Assembly (NCBI GenBank): GCA_956465555.1
Contig: OY101118.1
Span: 124,001-188,000 of the forward strand
From: Nitzschia sp. pyKryTriq1
Lineage: Eukaryota; Bacillariophyta; Bacillariophyceae; Bacillariales; Bacillariaceae
Direction of reading: 5' to 3'
Length of the DNA: 64,000 nucleotides
Part shown: positions 40,544-49,048 of the stretch, one piece after another
How the letters are laid out: each line of letters begins with the position of its first letter
Position numbering within the stretch: position 1 is the first letter of the stretch
Translations under genes and position numbers: made by a program
Notes under the pieces: generated by a model
The model's input: the letters and a program-made list of their open reading frames with translations, nothing else
Told to the model about the DNA's origin: nothing
The model's database searches: none

Positions 40544-42457
40544 CTACTCCAATTCAGCTCGATTGCACCACTGGATAGTGTGACATTGTTGTTGGACAAC
40601 ATCAATTCCCGTCAATTCCAAATACGCTTCTTTTGTCCGGACGGTTCCCATTCCATAAAATTCCTTTTCCGTCAAAACGATCAAATCTCCCTCCTGATGT
40701 ATAATCTCTTCGGTATCAGTGGGGTATCCTACCATGTGTTTGATGCGTCGAATGACATGAGATTGGAGTCGAGTATTTAAATTCGGTCGATGACTGTTCT
40801 TTCCGACGGCTTCCCAAAATTTGGGCAATCCCAATCGTCCCGGACGGTATTGATGAGCAATGAGATTTTGACGCGGTGCATAAATATCCCATCCTTGCGT
40901 CCAGGCTCTCATACTTAGGGCGATTTCTTCTCCCATGAAACACCAGGGAACGTACGGATCGAATGGAACATCGGTTAAAAAGTCGGCATGGGCAAAAAAG
41001 AAACCGGCCGCAATAAAGGCAATTTGGGTCGGACGGGGAGCTTCCGGCGGGGTACGGCCACCTACATTGATGCGAATAATGTTGGATTCGACCGAGTTGG
41101 TGGAAAAGGCACAGGAACAGAGTCTTGCACCGGGCGTGCCGCCCTGATATTGTCCAAAGTCGGTAAATCCGGGCGGGTACGCCGAGAGGACGGCCTTGGG
41201 GTAGGATTTGGCCGCCTGGACTTCATCGATATACTTGGTATCCCATTGGGGGGCAAATTCCAAATGCGAATCCATTTGTAAAAAGTACGTTTCTCCACCC
41301 CACAACTTGCTCGCATAATATCGGGCCGTCGCCGGTCCCAAGGCATCGGTATCATGAATATACAAGGCCCGAATTTGGCCTCGATCACAATACTTTTTGT
41401 ATTTTTCCAAATTACAAAAGGTTTCAATGCCATTTTCATCGGGAGGTGCATCGAATTGTTGGACGGTATCACGGCCGTTCTTATCCTTTCCGACGACTTG
41501 TAGTCCCGTCCGACAGACTTGTCCATCGGTACCGAAACAGTTTTGGACAATGGCCCCAATGAACAATCGTTCCGGATGTGCGGCTTGATCAAAGGCCGAT
41601 TGCAACGTTTGACTCAATAAATGCTCTCGAAAGGCCGCCAAACTCATATAAATACTATCATCGTTCCGAATCGGAAAGATGGACCGTCCACGATAGGCCG
41701 CTTCCAATGCGCCCAAATGCTGTTTGGCCAGGGTAAAGTAGGCATGGACAATTTCCGGAACTTCACTTTTACGTTCGCTCAATTGGACATTGGATTCGTG
41801 CAAGGCTTGCGTAAAATGGTTGAGGATATGAGCAATGCCGGCCAAGGTGGGATGTTTCCCACTCAGTGTATCTTGCGCCAGCTGTTCTCCATTTTCAATC
41901 TTGGCAAAAATGGGCAAATGGGGCAAGCGAGGAGTCAAATGGGGTCCATCTTCCAAGCCTTCTTCCAAGCCTTCTTCTTGATGATGCTGCTGCAAGTCAT
42001 GAATGGCATCGGCAGCATCGCCCGAAGGGTGATGATGGTGATCTTGATGAGCAGCAGTAGTAGTGGCACCTCGAGTCACAACAGCACCCACAACGACATT
42101 GTCAGCACTCACATGATGATCATTCACATGATGCAGATCATGATGATCATGTTGTTGTTGTTGTTTCAATCGCACAATATCTCCATCGGGATGCACCAAG
42201 ACTAACCAAAAGGAAATGGCGAGTGCGACTGCTAGCAATCCCGACAGTCCCAAAAAGATGGGACTCGTGATCAATTGCGTCAGTTGCGGCAGCGCTCTCA
42301 AGGTATGATGATGACTATTATTCTTCGGTCTTCGATGTTTCCGGCTGCTGCTCCGGTTGCTACTACCACTACTGCGCGTTGTCGTCTTGGTAGAGTCTTC
42401 CATCATAATGATGGATGCTGGATTGTGATTGTGATTGATATGATTGATGTTATTCAT
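40544..42457 (-). CDS. GT60-type N-acetylglucosaminyltransferase, type II membrane protein
   Basis: 637 aa from ATG at 42457 (a second in-frame ATG pair lies 17 codons on). A short cytosolic part is followed by one membrane helix (about residues 64-88, IFLGLSGLLAVALAISFWLVLV), then a Gln/His-rich stem and a catalytic domain. The catalytic part has features of the GlcNAc-transferase family GT60, related to the Skp1 hydroxyproline GlcNAc-transferase: DDSIYMSLAAFRE, ERLFIGAIVQNC, RALYIHDTDALGPATARYYASKLW, the DxH metal-type motif in FLQMDSHLEFAPQWD (about residue 395), IAAGFFFAHADFLTDVPFDPYVPWCFMGEEI, and RAWTQGWDIYAPRQNLIAHQY. Known reaction: transfer of GlcNAc from UDP-GlcNAc to hydroxyproline or a mucin-type acceptor. 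The N-terminal anchor suggests Golgi location, so the substrate is more likely a secreted glycoprotein than cytosolic Skp1 (inference). Confidence 0.88.
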   Translation of the reverse strand: MNNINHINHNHNPASIIMMEDSTKTTTRSSGSSNRSSSRKHRRPKNNSHHHTLRALPQLTQLITSPIFLGLSGLLAVALAISFWLVLVHPDGDIVRLKQQQQHDHHDLHHVNDHHVSADNVVVGAVVTRGATTTAAHQDHHHHPSGDAADAIHDLQQHHQEEGLEEGLEDGPHLTPRLPHLPIFAKIENGEQLAQDTLSGKHPTLAGIAHILNHFTQALHESNVQLSERKSEVPEIVHAYFTLAKQHLGALEAAYRGRSIFPIRNDDSIYMSLAAFREHLLSQTLQSAFDQAAHPERLFIGAIVQNCFGTDGQVCRTGLQVVGKDKNGRDTVQQFDAPPDENGIETFCNLEKYKKYCDRGQIRALYIHDTDALGPATARYYASKLWGGETYFLQMDSHLEFAPQWDTKYIDEVQAAKSYPKAVLSAYPPGFTDFGQYQGGTPGARLCSCAFSTNSVESNIIRINVGGRTPPEAPRPTQIAFIAAGFFFAHADFLTDVPFDPYVPWCFMGEEIALSMRAWTQGWDIYAPRQNLIAHQYRPGRLGLPKFWEAVGKNSHRPNLNTRLQSHVIRRIKHMVGYPTDTEEIIHQEGDLIVLTEKEFYGMGTVRTKEAYLELTGIDVVQQQCHTIQWCNRAELE

Positions 42458-43406
42458 CTTGGTACTACTAGTAGGTAGTTGATGATGACCACGAGTAATA
42501 GTAGTCTACTAGTAGAGTCGTCTACTCTCTCTCTCTCTCTCTCTCTATTAGAGTAGACTCTAGAGAGACTGCAAAGTAAAAAAAGGCAAGTCTAGCAAAT
42601 AATGTCGTCGTCGGCAACAGATATGATGCGCAGAGTCATCAGCAGTTGCATTGCATTGCATTGCATAGGATGCATATCATCGCATCCATCGAGAGACGCA
42701 TGCATGCGTTTTCGTTCGTGTACCTTCCGTTCACGTATTTTTTATAGCAGCGCGCCGATCCGCTCTGTACTGTGTACTGTAGCTGTCGGCTGACGCAAAG
42801 ACTGGTCCAATGCCGGTCTGCATGCTAACAGTCATCAGTACATACGTGTACGGTACGTAACGGTACAGTGCTAGTACTGCGCGTCCGTCGTACGTACCGG
42901 ATGACTATACTGTAGGATGTACTGTACTGTACCCCGGTGATACCGCGCGCGGTATGTACATAAAGGTATGCTGATGGCGGTCTAATACCGCCATGCTGAT
43001 ACCGCACTGCGCAACTACCCCCGAATGAATTCCGTCCACCCGACCATGGCGGCCCGCTGCGGAGAGCGCAAGATATACTGTAGATAGAATAATAATGCTT
43101 GTGTGTGTGCGTTTTCTGTTTTCTTTCGTCGCGGTTACTAGTTGTATCTATGGAACGAAAACGCTTGTCGTTCTTTCCTCCTTACTATACTTACTACTTC
43201 TTGTATCTTGTACCGTAGTATTGTTGTTGTACTACAGTATTCGTATTACTCTACGCACATAATAATATTATTGACGCACCATCAGCACTACATACGTATA
43301 TTGCGCGTACAAGGAGAGAGGAGAGAGCCAAAAAACGAAACCCAAATATCAACAACGAACCCGACAAGAAGAGGAAGAAGAAGAAAAGGAAGAAGAAGGC
43401 CACACG
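42458..43406. other. Divergent intergenic region
   Basis: Promoter spacer for the GT60 gene (minus) and the plus-strand gene at 43407. It holds a CT microsatellite (about 42524-42547), GTAC-rich stretches (42840-42960) and AAG-rich sequence before the next start. No gene seen. Confidence 0.5.
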
Positions 43407-46061
43407 ATGAGCGCTGCTTCTATTGCTTCTAAAAAGAAGAAGGGTGGTGATGACGATCAGGAGGAGTCGTTGTTGGATCCTGCCATTATATCGTGGATTG
43501 CGCAGACTCTGGCAGCAGCATCATTCCATGAGGATGAGGATGAGGATGATGAGGATGATGATCATGGGAAGAAGAACAAGAAGAAGAACAACAAGCAGCA
43601 TCCTCCCAATCCATCAGCCGCTAATAGTACGGTGAATTATTTCCAATCCGAGCTAGAAAAAGGCGGGCTGTATCGTTTGACCAAGAGTCAATTATACGAG
43701 CTGACGCTGGCATTGCATCGAACGTTGCCGCCGCAAACAACAAGTCAGCAGCAACAACAACAACAACACCAACAACTAGTAGTATTACCAACAATTACCG
43801 CGTCGACGACGACCAGCAAGGCCAAGCTCGTCCAACATGTCCAAGACTACATTCAAATTCCAACGGTTCGACAGCACTTGAAACGTCAAGCGGTATTGTA
43901 CTCGTCCCGCCGCAGGAAGACAACCAACACCAGTGGACTTGCTGCATCAACCTCAACATCAACATCATCAGCATCAGCATCAGCATCAGCATCAGCATCA
44001 GCATCAGCAACAGCATCCACATCAGCAGCCACTCTGTGTCCCCTGCAACGAGGTCAACAACAACAACAACAACCGGGAGGAGGGACATCACCACCACCGC
44101 CAGGAGCAGCAGCAGCAGCAGCAATGCCAATGCCAATGCCCATGATGAATATGAACATGAACATGAATAATATGAACTTCATGAACATGATGTATCCTCC
44201 GTATTATTTCATGGGTGGTGCAGCAGGAGGTATGATGCCCTATCCCGGAGTAGTAGTACCGCCGCCGCCGCCGCCAATGTTCTTTCCACAACCACCACCA
44301 CCACCATCCGCAGCAGCAGCAGCTGGCACATCACCATTATCATATTTGCTTCCAGCAGCCAGAAGTACTAATAGAAGTACTACAACGACGACGACGACGA
44401 CAACACCCCCAAGATCTTCTTCTGCTTCTTTGAGCAAGAAACGAAAGTCGCCTACTACTGCTGCTGCTAGTAGTAGTAGGAGCAGCAGCAGCAGCAGCAG
44501 TAAAAAGAAGAAAAGTACGGCTGCTGCTGCTGCTGCTGCTGCTGCCACTACGAGTAGTATTTCAGATCAAAGCCGAGCGTACGAGCAGCAACGACACAAC
44601 ACTCCTGCTGCGGCTGCGGCTACTACTAGGACTACTACTAGAGAGACTTCCTCCAAGAAGAAAAAGGAGAAGTCATCACCACATCGATCTCCTGCTGCTG
44701 GTGCTGCTGCTGCTGCTGGTGCTGCTGCTCATGCACATGTCTCTTCCCACTCGGCCACCGCACCGACTTTTCATCATCATCATCATCATGATCATCATCA
44801 TGCTTCTTCTGCTGCTTCTTCTTCTTCTTCTTCTTCTCCCACGTCGTTTTCTCCCATGGAACTGGGGTGGATGGCACAATTGCGTCAATCGGGCTTTACG
44901 ACTCGAGAAATTGAAACATGTCTCCGAAACGCCAAAGAAAAGCAACGAGAGGGACGAAATGACGACGGTCACGAGGATTCGGATGATGATCATGATCATG
45001 ATCATGATGACGAAGGATCATCATCAGGATCATTGTTGATGACTACTACTACGTTGGATTCATTGATTTGCGATTTGATTGCGGCACGTGAAGAACAGCA
45101 ATTGGCACGGGATATGGATGAAGCAAGGCGATTGAGTGAACTGCAACATGAAGAGGAACAACGAAATGGACGTCTTCAAGCCGATCGGACCCACGCAGTG
45201 ACATTGAAATACCTCAAGTCGTCCCTCCCACAATTACTACTACTACCATCATCATCATCACCGTCATCATCATCACGACGTACTACTAGTACTAGTAGTG
45301 GTGGCGATCCTGCAGATCCCGGCCCTCAAGATAAACGGTTCTTCTTTTCCAAATCATGGTTGTTGCGACATCCACCATTGCAAGGCCTTTTACAACGTAT
45401 TTGGAATACGGAGAATACAAAGGACGACAATGACAATGACGGCAATGATAATGATAATGGTGATGATGATGATGATGATGATGGTGATGATGGTGGTACT
45501 CGATATGATACGCCGATAAAACGGTGCCTACTCGACTTGTTACAAGAAGAGAAAAAGGCAGCGCGATGGTATACCAATGGCATTCCCAAGAGCTACTTTA
45601 CCCATGGTTTGAGCAAGCGACTGCTACTCATCTATCATGACAACAGAGACAAAAAGAAAGACAAATACAACGACAACGATGAGGAGTATTCTCTTCTTGA
45701 CGAATCTACATCTATTCGACTTCAAACAGAAATCAAGGCCATTTGTTTGGAATTACAAGAAGGAACGGCCTTGCCATCGAAACAAAACAAGGATCAAGTT
45801 CCATGGATTTTTATACAAGCTCAAATGGAGGACCCGGAGCACAAGAATACGAATGACAGTAACCTATTGCATCAAGAAGAAGAAGAAGAAGAAGGCCATG
45901 TTGGAGAAGAAAAGAAGAGTGCTGAGGACGACGACAAAGATGGCGATGAGGATGATGATGACGATGACGATGTGATTGAAATCCTCAGCGACGAAGAGAT
46001 TCAAAGACTCAAGAAAAAGATGGTCTCACCATCGGATGCTGCCACGATTGAACTGAACTGA
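43407..46061 (+). CDS. Low-complexity protein with C-terminal SUMO-interacting motif and possible UBA/UIM-like segments
   Basis: 884 aa from ATG at 43407. Long poly-Ser, Ala, Gln, His, Pro and Met/Asn tracts separate four ordered-looking islands. First: LLDPAIISWIAQTLAAASF and YRLTKSQLYELTLALHRTL near the N-terminus. Second: from residue 484, MELGWMAQLRQSGFTTREIETCLRNAKEK, resembling part of a UBA-type helix bundle. Third: a helical acidic stretch (AAREEQQLARDMDEARRLSEL), vaguely UIM-like. Fourth: two conserved-looking blocks (FSKSWLLRHPPLQGLLQRIW; LLDLLQEEKKAARWYTNG). The end carries VIEILSDEE (V856 onward) after an Asp run, a textbook SUMO-interacting motif. Inference: a nuclear protein engaging SUMO or ubiquitin-like modifiers. 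UBA and UIM labels are tentative. Confidence 0.65.
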   Translation: MSAASIASKKKKGGDDDQEESLLDPAIISWIAQTLAAASFHEDEDEDDEDDDHGKKNKKKNNKQHPPNPSAANSTVNYFQSELEKGGLYRLTKSQLYELTLALHRTLPPQTTSQQQQQQQHQQLVVLPTITASTTTSKAKLVQHVQDYIQIPTVRQHLKRQAVLYSSRRRKTTNTSGLAASTSTSTSSASASASASASASATASTSAATLCPLQRGQQQQQQPGGGTSPPPPGAAAAAAMPMPMPMMNMNMNMNNMNFMNMMYPPYYFMGGAAGGMMPYPGVVVPPPPPPMFFPQPPPPPSAAAAAGTSPLSYLLPAARSTNRSTTTTTTTTTPPRSSSASLSKKRKSPTTAAASSSRSSSSSSSKKKKSTAAAAAAAAATTSSISDQSRAYEQQRHNTPAAAAATTRTTTRETSSKKKKEKSSPHRSPAAGAAAAAGAAAHAHVSSHSATAPTFHHHHHHDHHHASSAASSSSSSSPTSFSPMELGWMAQLRQSGFTTREIETCLRNAKEKQREGRNDDGHEDSDDDHDHDHDDEGSSSGSLLMTTTTLDSLICDLIAAREEQQLARDMDEARRLSELQHEEEQRNGRLQADRTHAVTLKYLKSSLPQLLLLPSSSSPSSSSRRTTSTSSGGDPADPGPQDKRFFFSKSWLLRHPPLQGLLQRIWNTENTKDDNDNDGNDNDNGDDDDDDDGDDGGTRYDTPIKRCLLDLLQEEKKAARWYTNGIPKSYFTHGLSKRLLLIYHDNRDKKKDKYNDNDEEYSLLDESTSIRLQTEIKAICLELQEGTALPSKQNKDQVPWIFIQAQMEDPEHKNTNDSNLLHQEEEEEEGHVGEEKKSAEDDDKDGDEDDDDDDDVIEILSDEEIQRLKKKMVSPSDAATIELN

Positions 46062-47034
46062 ACTGAATTGAATAGGTAAATTGTGCATCTATTCGTCCCA
46101 AGTCCATCATCCCTCTGGATCGAGACGATACACCGCGAGGCATACTCCTTTTCCTCTACCTTTGTTCCAAGGCTGGTATTTACGCCGGTCGTCCATGAAC
46201 TACTCTGGCGTATCTCTAACCTACTATAGCTAAAGGCACAAACGCCTTTTGCTATATATATATAGGAGAAAGTGAGGTTTCGGAGACGACTTTTTGATGG
46301 TGGCCGACGCCTTCATTCCCAAATTCTTTAGGTGGTGGAAAAGCGTCCACGACGGAAGAACGGGTTTGTACTACCTTGGATGCTTCATCATCGAACATTG
46401 TTCTCGAAAGCTCGATGATTCGAATCATATTTGTAAACTCCTGTGGGTTTCCACGACACGTGGTCTTGGAGAAGACAACAATGTCCATATGCTGGTGGCT
46501 GGGCTCTCATTCGCAAAGCCTCCTCTTGAGTTTGAGAGAAGCCTCCACCGGGCAAGCCGTCCACTCTTGTGAGTTGAATTGTCCGCTTGCTTTTTTCATT
46601 CAGTAGTGCGAATCATCATCTCTCCTTCGCATCATTCTTCCAAAGCAAAGTATCTTTTTTTCTTCGAAAGAAGCTTCCACCAGTAATAGAATCTTTCGCC
46701 GATGGATACGAGACCTTGGAAAAGACCTTTTGTTTTGATGGTGGTCCTCGCTCGCGGGAGTATGCATCATCCGGAGAGCTTCTTTTTGAGAGGGAAAGCT
46801 TCTACTACAAGCATGTTTAACACCCTTCGCCACCTGCGAGCTCGGACAAACTGGCATTACCAGGTACTGCCTCAGCATCGGAGAACTAATGTAGATTGAT
46901 GGCTCACATGTCATCATCCTCTTCTACTACCGGAAGAAGCCACTTCTTGTATCTAGAGTCTAGTTCTCCTTCGACGTTGCGCCACGATGGAGCAATAGCT
47001 TCTCTAGTTACACTGTGGAAAAGATAACTAATAT
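46062..47034. other. Intergenic region with possible exon remnants
   Basis: Several 65-105-codon frames on both strands have more ordinary composition than other spacers. The best is a 78-codon minus frame (46252-46488; residues such as NPQEFTNMIRIIELSRTM). A stop codon lies immediately upstream of it, and no splice partner can be placed, so no gene is called. Confidence 0.35.
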
Positions 47035-47898
47035 CTATGTATTTCGTATTGACTCTAACTTTCGCGCACTTGCCCCGGAGGTGACCGGCATGACACTCCG
47101 TGGGCTGAGAGCATGATGATGATCGTCCTCGATGTCTTCTTCTTCCAATACTGAATGGAGCTCTTCCGTAAAAAGGCTCCATGATTCCGAATCACATCCC
47201 CATTCACTATCTTCCATATCGCCTTTGCTGCTAACATTCCTTAAAGAAGGAACGAACAGCTTAGCAGCAGCAGGATCAAGTACGATGATTTTCAGGGCCT
47301 CGTCTTCATCTACCATACCGAGAAGACGAGCCGCTTCCTTGTCTTGTGCACAGCGTTGGCCGTATTTTGCGGCCACTGAAGAGCCGCCGTCGTGCCCATA
47401 GTGTCGTTCCATGTAGTGGTCTCGTACAACAGCTTGAATTATTTCCGCTCGTTCCTTTCTTGAAGTTTCCTTGACGGCCTCGGTACTGCGTTCTAAACCC
47501 CTCGTGCATTGTGTCTCCTCGTCAATTGGAAGATGATTTTCCATTAATCGGAGAGTTCGATCAATATCAACCTGAATCTTTAGAAGATCTGTCGGCCTAT
47601 ACCAGTAAGCGTTGATCTCTTCGGCGGATAATGGTCCAACAACGGAAGGTTTCGCTGCGACCAATGCGCTCGGAGCGAAAGCCACCGCTTTTCGGTTTGA
47701 TCGGACAGTTCGATCAATATCGATCTGAACCTTTAGAAGATCTGTCGGACTATACCAGTAAGTGTTGATCTCTTCGCTTTTCTCGTGGGAAAGCTCATGA
47801 TGCTCTTCCTCTTCTACTGGAAGACGAGAATGCAATGGAGAGTTGGAATGATGGTGTTCCATTGGCGACAAATCCTTTTCTGTTTCTTTGTTTTGCAT
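47035..47898 (-). CDS. Hypothetical protein with duplicated YWY.PTDLLK motif
   Basis: 287 aa from the first in-frame ATG at 47898; the open frame starts 40 codons earlier at TTG. No named family. Two copies of a ~26-residue motif are visible: SEEINTYWYSPTDLLKVQID and AEEINAYWYRPTDLLKIQVD, each followed by IDRT or DRT-(V/L)-R, about 60 residues apart. Short motifs with YWY and an acidic helix occur in several uncharacterised diatom proteins (recollection, not checked). The downstream part contains a helical segment (KETSRKERAEIIQAVVRDHYMERHYG), an Ala/Glu-rich stretch ending in LLGMVDEDEALKI, and an acidic C-terminus with a His run. No signal peptide. Non-repetitive composition supports a real gene; function unknown. 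Confidence 0.7.
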   Translation of the reverse strand: MQNKETEKDLSPMEHHHSNSPLHSRLPVEEEEHHELSHEKSEEINTYWYSPTDLLKVQIDIDRTVRSNRKAVAFAPSALVAAKPSVVGPLSAEEINAYWYRPTDLLKIQVDIDRTLRLMENHLPIDEETQCTRGLERSTEAVKETSRKERAEIIQAVVRDHYMERHYGHDGGSSVAAKYGQRCAQDKEAARLLGMVDEDEALKIIVLDPAAAKLFVPSLRNVSSKGDMEDSEWGCDSESWSLFTEELHSVLEEEDIEDDHHHALSPRSVMPVTSGASARKLESIRNT

Positions 47899-49048
47899 GA
47901 GCAAGTTTGTGATGGGCAGGATGAGCGGCAAGTAGTTTGTTGTGATGCGACCAATTGCCTCTGTGATCTTTTTCCTTTTGTTCAATTTTTGATTATGCAG
48001 ATCCGCCAGCACACTCAACGAAATTTTCGCGTCGGTGAAACTTATTAGCCTGTCTTGGAAGTATATTTCGAACCGTTAATAGCATCACGCATCGCATCAT
48101 AGACGACGAACGACTCTACATTACCAGGTACGATACTCTACTACCGGTCTACTAGTACAGTATGTGTACAGTACTGGTATTTGTGATGTTCATGGTACTG
48201 TACGAGTACTGTCGGTAGAGTACAGTACTCGTACTTGAGATTAGATGAGATAGAGGATCGATGCCACACCGTCACACTACAACTGGTACGGTAGTCTACG
48301 CTCCCCTCGGGTAGAGAGTAGTAGAGTAGAGAGTACCGGTACCGTAGTTACTTTACTTGCAGCAACCAAGGGAATGACTGAAGACAGAACCCAGATCCTG
48401 AACGCGAAATGGCCTCCCAAGACACCACGTATGGGCATTGTAGTCGGGGAACCAAATTACAATCCTGGCGAAGCAACTTTTGAGAACTCGTGTTTCTCCG
48501 AAGGCTTAAACGTACCGGTACAGCAGGGGTCCGACGATTAATGGCGCGGAAGAGCGTAGACTGGGTATTACGAGGCTTCGCCCTTCGCTCTCAACATAGT
48601 ATCAGCCCGGAGACTCGCTACAAGTACTGTAGTGTCGTTAGGAAGAGAGGACTTCGAGGGCAAACACTTTTGGCAGTCTTCACGCTCCCCGAAGTCACGG
48701 CGGAGAACACCACCATCACAAGTCATTGTCATGTTGTGATCGAACCTACTGTACTAAGCTGAGAGAAGGAGACTGCGTGCCATTCGAGGGAACGAATTTC
48801 TTCTTTGTCGAAGATTATCCAAGGACCCCGATATCGGCGCACCGTATCATGCGACTGCGATGAAAGAGTTCTGAAGACGAGCACTGGAGATACCGGTACT
48901 GGATGCTGGCCCAGTGCGATAGACTGGATCGTACAGGTCTACTAGAGAGAGCAAGAGCCAAGCCGCAACAAAAACTTTTAGACCTACTTGAATCCATCCC
49001 TCTACTAGTAGAGTAGTAGTTTCCGCTCACAAACAAACCAAAATACGC
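47899..49048. other. Intergenic region
   Basis: Contains GTAC-rich sequence with GTACCGGTAC at 48333 and 48512. A 55-codon ATG frame at 48374-48541 and a 90-codon frame at 48490 have ordinary composition but no motif and are not called. Confidence 0.45.

Noticed and set aside
46252-46488. 78-codon minus-strand frame as a gene
   Set aside because: Looks somewhat protein-like, but a stop codon lies just upstream of its ATG and no exon partner could be placed.
48374-48541. 55-codon ATG frame with ordinary composition
   Set aside because: Too short, with no motif, no splice partner and no neighbouring support.
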